33,836 nt of DNA from Rickettsiales bacterium (lineage in GTDB: Bacteria > Pseudomonadota > Alphaproteobacteria > Rickettsiales > Deianiraeaceae): the NCBI GenBank assembly GCA_947424985.1, contig CANDYN010000002.1, positions 1-33,836 on the forward strand. The letters are read 5' to 3'. This document shows, one piece after another, positions 25,429 to 33,836 of this stretch. Each line of letters opens with the position of its first letter. The stretch's first letter is position 1. A model generated the notes under the pieces. The model had not been told where the DNA came from. It did not search any database and saw only the letters and a list, made by a program, of their open reading frames with translations. Made by a program: the position numbers and the translations under genes.

Positions 25429-26622
25429 CTAAATAATAAAACTTTTGGAACTAAATTTTTTCGCAAGCTGCCTTGCAAATGTGTCTGTCATTCCAGCAAT
25501 ATAATCACATATAATACCGGTTTTCTCAATCTTTTTCTTCGTTTTCTCATATTGTAAAAGCCAAAGAGGTGTCATTAGCTCCGGTTTTTTCTCAAGAGTC
25601 TCAAATATCGTTCTTATAATCTTATCCGCTGTCTTTCGTGATTTTGCAACTTTCACGCTGTAATATAAATTCTTATATAAAAATTTTCTTATTATCCCAA
25701 CGTCCTTACTCATTTTTTCTGAAAAATTTACAATCTGAATCCCGCAATTTCGAATGTCACTGTCGTTTCCTATTTTGTAAATGTCAAGATTTTTCTCCGT
25801 TTGTTCACAAAGATCCGCAATCATCTCATTAATTATAACGCTTTTTGCGTCTTTTGCCATTATTCCAACCTCTAAAAATGAATAATTTCCCTCAATTTTT
25901 TCTAAAGCCTCATGCCAAAGCGGAAGCCTTCTTACGTCCTCAATTTTTAAAATCTCAGCCCTAATTCCGTCCTCAATGTCGTGATTTATATAAGCAATGT
26001 CGTCCGCAATTGCCGCAATTTGTGCCTCAATTCCCGCATGATTTTTCAAATCTAAACGAAAATCTTCAGGTAAGGCGGCGTTGTAATCCAAAATATATTG
26101 ACACGGATTTTTAAGTGGCCCATTGTGCTTTAAAATGCCGTCAAGACTTGCAAAACTTAAATTCAAACCCGAAAACTTACTTGAAATATTCTCAAGCTGC
26201 GTAACAATCTTAAATGAAAAAGTGTTATGCTTGTAATCCCCCCCCTTACTTACCATTATCTCGCTTAAAATATCCTCGCCAACGTGCCCGAAAGGCGGAT
26301 GCCCTATGTCGTGCGAAAGCGCTATTACCTCTGCCAAATCCTGATTTACCCCCAACTTCCTTGCAATTTTTTTTGCAATCTCCGCAACCTCTAAACTGTG
26401 CGTTAATCTTTTTCTGTAATGATCCCCATGATATGACGGAAAAACCTGAGTCTTGGCCTCAAGCCTCTTGAATGAATTGCTTGAAATAACCCGCATTCTG
26501 TCTTCGCAAAACGTATCTTCCTCGCTTAAATTCTCGTCAAAAGGTCTTTTTTGTCCCTCTGATTTTGTTGCAAAATTTTTCATTTTCTTCTTGCAAAATA
26601 ATTTCTTTATACTATCTATCAT
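25429..26622 (-). CDS. dgt: dGTP triphosphohydrolase-like HD protein
   Basis: RLTHSLEVAEIA, LSHDIGHPPFGHVGE HD motifs, DDIAYINHDIEDG. Confidence 0.92.
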   Translation of the reverse strand: MIDSIKKLFCKKKMKNFATKSEGQKRPFDENLSEEDTFCEDRMRVISSNSFKRLEAKTQVFPSYHGDHYRKRLTHSLEVAEIAKKIARKLGVNQDLAEVIALSHDIGHPPFGHVGEDILSEIMVSKGGDYKHNTFSFKIVTQLENISSKFSGLNLSFASLDGILKHNGPLKNPCQYILDYNAALPEDFRLDLKNHAGIEAQIAAIADDIAYINHDIEDGIRAEILKIEDVRRLPLWHEALEKIEGNYSFLEVGIMAKDAKSVIINEMIADLCEQTEKNLDIYKIGNDSDIRNCGIQIVNFSEKMSKDVGIIRKFLYKNLYYSVKVAKSRKTADKIIRTIFETLEKKPELMTPLWLLQYEKTKKKIEKTGIICDYIAGMTDTFARQLAKKFSSKSFII

Positions 26623-26653
26623 TAAGTATTATAAATATCAATATTATTTTTTT

Positions 26654-27055
26654 ATGTTAGGAATTAATACTGAAAACCAAACGCAAGATCTAATTAGCTT
26701 TGAAAATACAAAACTGAGCTTTCACATCGCGAAAAAAGCCGCAGAAAGAATAAGATTTCTGCAGGAAATGGAGCTGAATGACTCAAAGCTTGAAAATGCA
26801 ATGCTGAGAATTTTAGTATACTCAGGTGGTTGCAAAGGTTTTTCATATCACCTTGAAATGACGGGTACATCAGAAGAAGGGGATATAGTAATTACAGATG
26901 CCTTTGGAAAAAATATCGCAGTGATCGATGAAATCACGCTTGAAATGATAAATGGTGGAATTCTCGATTTCGTTGATGAAGTGAGCGGAAGCTACTTTAG
27001 AATCAAAAATCCAAATGCACAAAACTCATGTGGATGCGGTAATTCATTTTCTTAG
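26654..27055 (+). CDS. erpA: HesB/IscA/ErpA-family iron-sulfur carrier
   Basis: VYSGGCKGFSY ... NPNAQNSCGCGNSFS; internal ATG start MLGINTENQTQ. Confidence 0.9.
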   Translation: MLGINTENQTQDLISFENTKLSFHIAKKAAERIRFLQEMELNDSKLENAMLRILVYSGGCKGFSYHLEMTGTSEEGDIVITDAFGKNIAVIDEITLEMINGGILDFVDEVSGSYFRIKNPNAQNSCGCGNSFS

Positions 27056-27059
27056 TCCT

Positions 27060-27494
27060 TTGGCGATAAACTTTTCTGTCGCAAAGTCCGTAAAATCAAC
27101 TAAAGATCATGTTTTAGATGTAATTCTTGATGTTGAAAAATATTCCGAATTTATTCCTTGGTGCGAAGTTAAAATCGTCTCAAAAAATGGAAATAAAATA
27201 AATACAAAAGTGAAAATTAATCGTGGAGTCTTCTCATACTCTTTCGATTGTGTCCTTGAAATCGATCGAAAAAACGGCGTAATCTCCATGTCTGGCTCAA
27301 AACTTTTGCAATTCTCTTTTGCTGCCTCCTGGACAATATCTCAAAATCACGAAAACTCCGAACAAATCGAAGTATTGTTCAAAATGCACCTTGATATTCC
27401 CGTTAAAATAATTGAAAATAAAGTAAAATCGGCAATACAGCCCGTTGCAAACGAAACAATCTCACTCTTTTTGAAGCGTACTGTGCTTGCTTAG
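27060..27494 (+). CDS. COQ10/RatA-like START-domain protein
   Basis: VLDVILDVEKYSEFIPWCEVKIVSKNG ... FKMHLDIPVKIIENKVKSAIQPVANETI; likely TTG start, since residues upstream overlap erpA's C-terminus in another frame. Confidence 0.82.
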   Translation: MAINFSVAKSVKSTKDHVLDVILDVEKYSEFIPWCEVKIVSKNGNKINTKVKINRGVFSYSFDCVLEIDRKNGVISMSGSKLLQFSFAASWTISQNHENSEQIEVLFKMHLDIPVKIIENKVKSAIQPVANETISLFLKRTVLA

Positions 27495-27501
27495 GTTGTT
27501 T

Positions 27502-27681
27502 TTATTCCTTCCTATAAAGTCTTGCCATTTGAAATATACATATTATTATCATACCCCCAAAAGATGCCGTTGCTATATAAACTAAATTTTCCGAAAGTTT
27601 ATCACTCAAACTGACAATCACCAAAGCCATATATCCAATGGCATGAACTAAATCACTAAAAAATGTATACTTCTTATTCAT
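27502..27681 (-). CDS. Small membrane protein, second of a coupled pair
   Basis: MNKKYTFFSDLVHAIGYMALVIVSLSDKLSENLVYIATASFGGMIIICIFQMARLYRKE; ATG overlaps the stop region of the upstream 35-aa ORF. Confidence 0.55.
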   Translation of the reverse strand: MNKKYTFFSDLVHAIGYMALVIVSLSDKLSENLVYIATASFGGMIIICIFQMARLYRKE

Positions 27682-27781
27682 GATCTTTTTGCAAAGAAAC
27701 ATATATTGCACTAAGCGGAAATATCGCTATTGCCATGAATATAATTGTATTTCCTATAAAATATCCTATTGTTGATAACAT
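27674..27781 (-). CDS. 35-aa small membrane protein, first of a coupled pair
   Basis: MLSTIGYFIGNTIIFMAIAIFPLSAIYVSLQKDHE*; too short for the ORF track. Confidence 0.4.
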   Translation of the reverse strand: MLSTIGYFIGNTIIFMAIAIFPLSAIYVSLQKDHE

Positions 27782-27863
27782 AACATAAAATTATCTATAT
27801 ATTTTTATACGAAGTTATTTTTTAGATGTCAAGCGGAAAAGTTGCGAGAGAGCTGCAAATTAC

Positions 27864-30428
27864 CTACTCATCCCCAAATGCCATCTCAACCTCAGATGAA
27901 AGCGCATCGGGATGCGGCTCAGCCTTTTTTTGATTGTGGTGCGGTCGAACCTCCGTTGTTGTTTCCTTGCTGCCAGGGGCTTTTGGAATTACCCCAAATT
28001 CCTCGTTCTCAGAAAAAAATGATGCTAATTGACGCCCACGAGTAGGGTGCCTTAATTTTCGTAATGCCTTTGCCTCAATCTGACGAATCCGCTCTCTTGT
28101 TACTCCAAATGCTGCACCAACCTCCTCAAGTGTATAATCCTTTGTTCCACCTATTCCAAAACGCATGCGTAAAACGCGCTCCTCTCTTGGGGTTAAAGTT
28201 GATAGAATATCAGCCGTAACGTCCTGAAGCTCGTTTGCCTCAGCCTGCATAACCGGTGAATAATAACTGTTCTGACTCGCAATTGTCTCAGACAACTCTC
28301 TGTCCCCACCTCCGCTGCTTCCGCCGGAAGATTGACTTAAACTTATCGGCTCTTTTGCAATTCTCATGATCTTTTTTACCTTCTCAACTGACATCGCAAG
28401 TTCCTTTGCATACTCCTGTAGTGATGGCTTTCTCTTGTACCTCTTCTCAAAATCCCGAGCTGTTTTCATGAGCTTGCTTATGTTCTCAATCATGTGAGAT
28501 GGAATCCTAATCTGCCTTGATTGATCCGCAATTGATCTCGTTATTGCCTGCTTTATCCACCAAGTTGCGTAAGTTGAAAACTTAAACCCGCGTCTGTAAT
28601 CAAACTTCTCAACCGCCTTCATTAATCCCAAATTTCCTTCCTGAATTATGTCCACAAGCGAAACCTGGCTTGATTTATAATGACTCTTTGCAATTGAAAT
28701 CACAAGCCTTAAATTCGCTTCAGTTAACTCCGTCTTTGCCTTGGTCGTTGCCCTTTGATGCTTTTGAATGTTTAAAACGTTGTCCGCGAAAATGTTTATT
28801 GAAATTAAAGCATGCTTCTTTTCCAAAATCGAAATGTCCTTCTGTATTATAGAAAGTAAATTCCCACTCTCAATAAGTAATTTCTTCCATTCCTTTTTCT
28901 TGCTAAAACTTGACTCCGCAATCTTGTCAAGTAAATTGCAATCCTGTGAAAGTGCCTTGTGAAATTTGCTAAACTCAGACTTGCTAACCTTGCTTTTCTC
29001 GCATAAATCCATTAATTTTGTCTCAAGATCGCGAAACTCAGAAAAAATTTGATCATGCTTTGAAATTATCGCATTCTTTATTACCTGATTGAACTTTAAA
29101 CCCTCAACCTCCTTAAATAAATCCGCTATAGCCTTTTCAAATTTGACGCTCGTAATTGTCTTTTCGTTAATTAATGTCCTTTGCATCTTGTTTATCATGA
29201 TACATGCGTCCGAAACGTCGCTCATGATAGATAAAACCTTGTCCTTTATTGCAATTTCCATTGCCGAAATCGGAATTATTGTACTCTCTTCCTGGTCGTC
29301 CCTAGAAAATTCGTCCTCCCCTTCCTCAAATTCACTTTCCTGATTGTAATACTCAAAAGACTTAGATCTAATCGCGTTGATCCTGTTGTTCATCATGTCT
29401 GCGCTTGAAATCCCAACCTGTCCCTCGTCCTTCTCGCCAAATTCTAAATTATATAAACCTGCAACGTCGACAACCTCTCTTAGTGATAACACCCCGGCGC
29501 TTAAATCGTCGTAAAGCGATACCAATTCGTTTCTCCCAAGTACGCTTGAACAAATGTGAAAAAGCGTCATAGATTTCCCACTCTCTATTCTTTTTGCGAT
29601 CTCAACTTCGTCATCCTTGCTTAAAAGCCCGGACTTCGAATTAATGTCGTTCATGTAAATCTTTAGTGAATCGTCAATTAATATTGTTGATTCTTTCTTC
29701 TCCCGCTTTTTTTGTTTCTTCTTTAGTAAATCCTCCTCGTCCCCAACTACGTCTATGTTTGCCTGACTTAATTGATAAATGATTGAATCGACAATGTCCC
29801 CCATGTCGTCCCCAACCGGAATTGCATCTGAAATGTTTTCGTAAGTTACATACCCAATTTCCCTTCCAATTCTTACTAATGGCTTTAAATATTTTATAAT
29901 AGATGTCTCGGATGTGCTAATCTCCGAAATCTTTTTTGAATAATTCATTAATTGCGTAAATTCCTTCTCAGCAAGTAAATCTATCTCACTCAAAGGCCCT
30001 TCCATGATCTCCTCTTCCTCCTCCTTCTTTTCTTCTTGTACGCTATCTTTTACATTGAAACCACTGTCGAACTCAACGTTGCCTAAGTCAAGATTTTCCT
30101 CGCTACTTTCCTTTAAAATCTTCTGAACCTCCTCCTCGTTTGCCTTTTCCTCAATATTCTCCCTCTTGCCCTTTATTGCCCTTGTAATTTTCTCACTAAC
30201 ATCAGATCTGTCGCTCTTTTTTCGCTCCTTGTTGAACTCTATGCCACCACCGTTTTTGATTATTTCCTTGATCTTGTCTGATGCCTCTTTTATTCTCTCT
30301 TGCTTTGTTGGAACCGGTTTTGTAATCTTGCTTCTAGTCTTCCTCTTTTTCTTATCGTCTCCTAAATTTGGTTTTGACACATTTAATAAATAAGATTTTT
30401 CTAAACTAATCTGCTTTTTTTTAAACAC
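27864..30428 (-). CDS. rpoD: RNA polymerase primary sigma factor with long N-terminal extension
   Basis: [72 protein letters not shown]. Confidence 0.97.
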   Translation of the reverse strand: MFKKKQISLEKSYLLNVSKPNLGDDKKKRKTRSKITKPVPTKQERIKEASDKIKEIIKNGGGIEFNKERKKSDRSDVSEKITRAIKGKRENIEEKANEEEVQKILKESSEENLDLGNVEFDSGFNVKDSVQEEKKEEEEEIMEGPLSEIDLLAEKEFTQLMNYSKKISEISTSETSIIKYLKPLVRIGREIGYVTYENISDAIPVGDDMGDIVDSIIYQLSQANIDVVGDEEDLLKKKQKKREKKESTILIDDSLKIYMNDINSKSGLLSKDDEVEIAKRIESGKSMTLFHICSSVLGRNELVSLYDDLSAGVLSLREVVDVAGLYNLEFGEKDEGQVGISSADMMNNRINAIRSKSFEYYNQESEFEEGEDEFSRDDQEESTIIPISAMEIAIKDKVLSIMSDVSDACIMINKMQRTLINEKTITSVKFEKAIADLFKEVEGLKFNQVIKNAIISKHDQIFSEFRDLETKLMDLCEKSKVSKSEFSKFHKALSQDCNLLDKIAESSFSKKKEWKKLLIESGNLLSIIQKDISILEKKHALISINIFADNVLNIQKHQRATTKAKTELTEANLRLVISIAKSHYKSSQVSLVDIIQEGNLGLMKAVEKFDYRRGFKFSTYATWWIKQAITRSIADQSRQIRIPSHMIENISKLMKTARDFEKRYKRKPSLQEYAKELAMSVEKVKKIMRIAKEPISLSQSSGGSSGGGDRELSETIASQNSYYSPVMQAEANELQDVTADILSTLTPREERVLRMRFGIGGTKDYTLEEVGAAFGVTRERIRQIEAKALRKLRHPTRGRQLASFFSENEEFGVIPKAPGSKETTTEVRPHHNQKKAEPHPDALSSEVEMAFGDE

Positions 30429-30481
30429 AAGTTTTTTCTTGTTTTTCTATATAAAAATATTTCCCCTCTTCTATATCATAG

Positions 30482-31180
30482 TTATTCCAGCCAGCCATAC
30501 CTTGCGTCATTCCCGCACAGGCTGGAATCCATTGCTAAACTCTCCCGGATTCCAGCCTGAGCTTGAATGACATCTATGAATACCCCAATAAACCCCTCCG
30601 CAAACTCCTCAATCCCAATATCAAACCCAAGCGATCTCACAGAACAAACCCCAAAATCCGATATCCCGCAAGGAATAATCTTCCCAAATTTCTCAAGATC
30701 CGGACTAATGTTAATCGATACCCCATGATACGAAATCCCATGACTGATCCGAACCCCAATCGATGCAATTTTCTCTCGCCTCTCACCGTTTTTAACCCAA
30801 ACCCCAATTAAATCCGTATCCGCCTCCGACTCTATCCCAAAACTTTGTAATGTATCAATTACACTCTTTTGTAAAAACCCAATGTATTTCCTAACGTCCC
30901 CACCAAACCTTTTTTTAATGTCGAGCATAAAATATACAATTAACTGTCCCGGCCCATGAAATGTGACCTTCCCCCCACGATTTGTGTGTAAAAAATTGAT
31001 ACTCTTATCCAAAATATCCTCCTCACCCCCACTTTTCCCAATCGTGTAAACTTCCTCGTGCTGCAAAAGCCAAACCCTCTCAGGCTCTTCGTTTTTCGAA
31101 ATTTTTTCAATATTTCTTATCATTTCGTCAAAAGCCTCTTGAAAATTAATTATTTCACTTGCTTGATTGATTATGTTCAT
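30482..31180 (-). CDS. lipB: Lipoyl(octanoyl) transferase
   Basis: NRGGKVTFHGPGQLIVYFMLDIK, ASIGVRISHGISYHGVSINI, PCGI; C-terminal ~30 codons fall in palindromic repeat A. Confidence 0.93.
   Translation of the reverse strand: MNIINQASEIINFQEAFDEMIRNIEKISKNEEPERVWLLQHEEVYTIGKSGGEEDILDKSINFLHTNRGGKVTFHGPGQLIVYFMLDIKKRFGGDVRKYIGFLQKSVIDTLQSFGIESEADTDLIGVWVKNGERREKIASIGVRISHGISYHGVSINISPDLEKFGKIIPCGISDFGVCSVRSLGFDIGIEEFAEGFIGVFIDVIQAQAGIRESLAMDSSLCGNDARYGWLE
30506..30571. repeat. Dispersed palindromic repeat, family A, inside the lipB 3' end
   Basis: gtcattcccgcacaggctggaatccattgctaaactctcccggattccagcctgagcttgaatgac. Confidence 0.85.
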
Positions 31181-31214
31181 AAAAATTTGTTGTTTTGTGA
31201 AATTTTAATGCAGT

Positions 31215-31466
31215 TTGTTTAATATGCAAGTTATAACTTTAAATAGAGCGAAAATCGGAAAGAAATATATTATAGATCACGTTAAAACCTCGCTTTTGCA
31301 CTATGAAATTTATGGAATAGGAAAGGGCAGGGTGATCGAACTTGATCAAAAAAGTCTCCTCGGACTTGTCTTTAAAATCTCGCTAAATCTTAGCTTTGGT
31401 CGAGTGTCTTTTATGATAAGACGGGAATATGCTAAAGGAATTTTTTTGACTGAATATGGAAAATAA
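31215..31466 (+). CDS. feoA: Ferrous iron transport protein A
   Basis: FeoA-like small protein whose end overlaps feoB. Confidence 0.75.
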   Translation: MFNMQVITLNRAKIGKKYIIDHVKTSLLHYEIYGIGKGRVIELDQKSLLGLVFKISLNLSFGRVSFMIRREYAKGIFLTEYGK

Positions 31467-33297
31467 ATATCTGAGAATACTCGTAATCGGTCGGCCAAAT
31501 GTCGGAAAAACCTCAATCGTTAATTGCCTTACCGGCTCTAACCTAAAAGTCGGAAACTTCGCCGGAGTGACAACTAATATGTCCGAAATAATGCTGAAAT
31601 ATGATGATAAAATCATGGGCATTATAGACTCTCCCGGGCTTTACTCAATTAATCAAATTTCCGGAAAAGATGAAGAAATCGTCGTAGATTTCTTGAAAAA
31701 ATCCGAAGGTTTTGATGTAATCCTAAATATCCTAGACTCAATGAAAATCGAATCCGATATAATCCTTACAAAAGAAATTCTGCAAATTACAAATAAACCC
31801 GTAATCCTCTGCTTTAATTCGTATGATGTAGCCGAACGGAGTGGAGTTTCGATAAATATCGCTCTGCTTGAAGAAAAACTCGGATTGCATGTCATTAAAA
31901 CCGATTCCTGCTCAATCCTGAAATGCTGTGATCCAAAATTAATCGCGAAAATCGCAAATCCGATCCCAAGAAATCTCGCAAAACTCGATAACTTTGATGA
32001 GAAAATATCAGCCTGTGTTACAAAAAAAATCGTGCGAAAAAAAATTGATTTTACTAAAATCCTGGATAAAATCTTCCTAAATAGAATCCTAGCCTTGCCG
32101 ATCTTCGCTCTGATAATGCTCTCAATTTTCTATGTAACTTTTGAACTTTCCGAACCAATTAAATCCGTCCTCGCGTTTATCTTCTCATTTATCGCAAAAT
32201 TTGTTGATTTCGTAATTACAAATCGTGAAATTGCCTCCATGATAAACGACGGAATCCTCCAAGGTGTTCTTTCGATAATCCAGTTCCTCCCAAGTATCGT
32301 AATCCTTTTTACCTGTATAAACTTGCTTGAACGAAGCGGATATATGTCCCGAATTTCCTTCATCATGGATTCATTTATGAAGCTTTTCGGTCTCAGCGGA
32401 AAAGCCGTAATTCCGTTTATCTCGGGCTTTGGATGTTCAATCCCCGCCTATATTTCAGCAAGAATATTGCCATCAAAAATCGAACGAATCTCCGCAATGT
32501 TTGCAATCGGTTTTATGACCTGCTCCGCAAAATTTACCTTCTTTATTATGATAGTTGGACTTATATTCTCCAAAGCCGATGCGCCTTTTGTTATGCTTGG
32601 AATATATTTCCTAAGCGCAATAGTCGGATTATTTGTCTCAGCCTTCGTCTCCTTCGTCCTAACCAGAAATCTGCCGAAAAAACTAATACCCGTCTCGCCT
32701 TTAATTGAAATGCCTAGATATAAATTTCCAAACCTTAAACAAGTCCTTAAAACTGTTAAAATTGATGCACTCTCCTTCCTGAAAAAAGCCGGTGGATTTA
32801 TCGTTGTCTGCTCTTTCGCCGTCTGGGTCTTGTCAAACTACCCGGTAAAATCAGGTTTTTATAAACAAGAAAAAGCCGCAATCGAAGCCAATGATGAAAT
32901 AAAAATCGCCGAACTTAATAAAGAACGACTTGAAAACTCAGTCCTTGCCACTTTCGGGCGAACCCTAGATCCCGTTTTCTCCTATTTAGGCTTTGATTGG
33001 CGAACTAATGTCGTAATCCTGTCAGGTTTGCTCGGAAAAGAAGTCGGAATCTCAACCATGGGAATTCTATATGGAATAGATATCGAAAACGGCGGAGTCC
33101 TGCGTATCGATAAATATATCTCCCGTGCGTCAAGTATCGCCCTGATCGTGTTCTTTATGTTCTATCTCCCCTGCCTCTCCGCAACCGTAGTCTTTAAAAA
33201 AGAAGCGGAATATAAATATGCAACCAGCTTTCTGGTAATCTCAACCAGTCTAATCGCCTATTTCTTCGCTCTTGCTGCGTATACTTTGTTTGCTTAA
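31456..33297 (+). CDS. feoB: Ferrous iron transport protein B
   Basis: GRPNVGKTSIVN, DSPGLYS, polytopic membrane domain, GFGCSIPAYISAR, GLLGKEVGISTMGILYG. Confidence 0.96.
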   Translation: MENKYLRILVIGRPNVGKTSIVNCLTGSNLKVGNFAGVTTNMSEIMLKYDDKIMGIIDSPGLYSINQISGKDEEIVVDFLKKSEGFDVILNILDSMKIESDIILTKEILQITNKPVILCFNSYDVAERSGVSINIALLEEKLGLHVIKTDSCSILKCCDPKLIAKIANPIPRNLAKLDNFDEKISACVTKKIVRKKIDFTKILDKIFLNRILALPIFALIMLSIFYVTFELSEPIKSVLAFIFSFIAKFVDFVITNREIASMINDGILQGVLSIIQFLPSIVILFTCINLLERSGYMSRISFIMDSFMKLFGLSGKAVIPFISGFGCSIPAYISARILPSKIERISAMFAIGFMTCSAKFTFFIMIVGLIFSKADAPFVMLGIYFLSAIVGLFVSAFVSFVLTRNLPKKLIPVSPLIEMPRYKFPNLKQVLKTVKIDALSFLKKAGGFIVVCSFAVWVLSNYPVKSGFYKQEKAAIEANDEIKIAELNKERLENSVLATFGRTLDPVFSYLGFDWRTNVVILSGLLGKEVGISTMGILYGIDIENGGVLRIDKYISRASSIALIVFFMFYLPCLSATVVFKKEAEYKYATSFLVISTSLIAYFFALAAYTLFA

Positions 33298-33359
33298 GCT
33301 TGCGTCATTCCAATCTCCCCATTATTCCTCCCCAATCTGTCATCCCAATTTTCTATGCC

Positions 33360-33425
33360 GTCATCCCCGCGAAGGCGGGGATCCATTGCTAAATTCTCCT
33401 GGATCCACGCATACGCGAGGATGAC
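33360..33425. repeat. Dispersed palindromic repeat, family A
   Basis: gtcatccccgcgaaggcggggatccattgctaaattctcctggatccacgcatacgcgaggatgac; loop nearly identical to the lipB copy. Confidence 0.85.
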
Positions 33426-33501
33426 AATCGAGCAACGCGTAGTCAAATTTTCCTTGATTTTTAAAATACTTAATTTAATATAGAGTATATTTTATGAGAA
33501 T

Positions 33502-33753
33502 ATGAAAATGCAATTGTCCCAAAAAATAGTTAACGATCTTTCTGATCTTGGCTTTAAAGATACTCAAGGTTGGACCTTGGCACAGGCAATTGAAGCCCTG
33601 CAGGAATCTGGACTTGAAAAATTTAGACAAGATAATGAAAAAATTCGTGATGAGATGGATATAAAGCTTGAAAAATGGTACTATAAAATTCTTGTATCTT
33701 TTGGTGGAATTGTTGCCGGTGCTGCAACTTTAATTATTGCAATTTTGAAGTAG
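33502..33753 (+). CDS. Small coiled-coil membrane protein
   Basis: Coiled-coil-like region followed by YKILVSFGGIVAGAATLIIAIL TM; similar layout to 21738-21983. Confidence 0.6.
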   Translation: MKMQLSQKIVNDLSDLGFKDTQGWTLAQAIEALQESGLEKFRQDNEKIRDEMDIKLEKWYYKILVSFGGIVAGAATLIIAILK

Positions 33754-33836
33754 TTGTGGGTGCTATAGGTTGGCTAGTATGCTAGCTGGACTTAAAAAGT
33801 TTAATAAAGAAAGAACCAAATGGCGTGATGAAATTG

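Noticed and set aside
33779-33836. Possible CDS start MLAGLKKFNKERTKWRDEI at the right edge
   Set aside because: Only 19 codons visible; cannot be supported from this window.

Overview
AT-rich window that reads as an alphaproteobacterial chromosome, Rickettsiales/Holosporales-like by gene content (inference). Most of it is housekeeping: tatA, cold-shock protein + DEAD-box helicase, MEMO-like + AMMECR1 pair, fused TrpE-TrpG/PhzE-like synthase, prs, pepF, queC, DUF1013/TrcR-like regulator, dicarboxylate symporter, prepilin-like protein, mlaA, tRNA-His(GTG), MazEF-like TA, rfbB, dgt, erpA-like, COQ10/RatA-like, rpoD, lipB, feoAB. The standout is ~9.24-13.36 kb: six paralogous cassettes of ~460-475 bp (four tandem on -, two tandem on +). 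Each has a promoter-like TTGACT box, a ~165-nt conserved leader with strong compensatory covariation, and a ~70-codon ORF of a family I do not recognise. The leader contains a segment (GUCAGGAG) that can pair with either of two partners, suggesting a switching RNA. The two inner cassettes form an inverted repeat around three paralogous secreted six-cysteine proteins and a truncated gene remnant. Two palindromic repeat families are also present, and each extends the C-terminus of an adjacent ORF. All structure and homology calls are by eye; no searches or folding were run.
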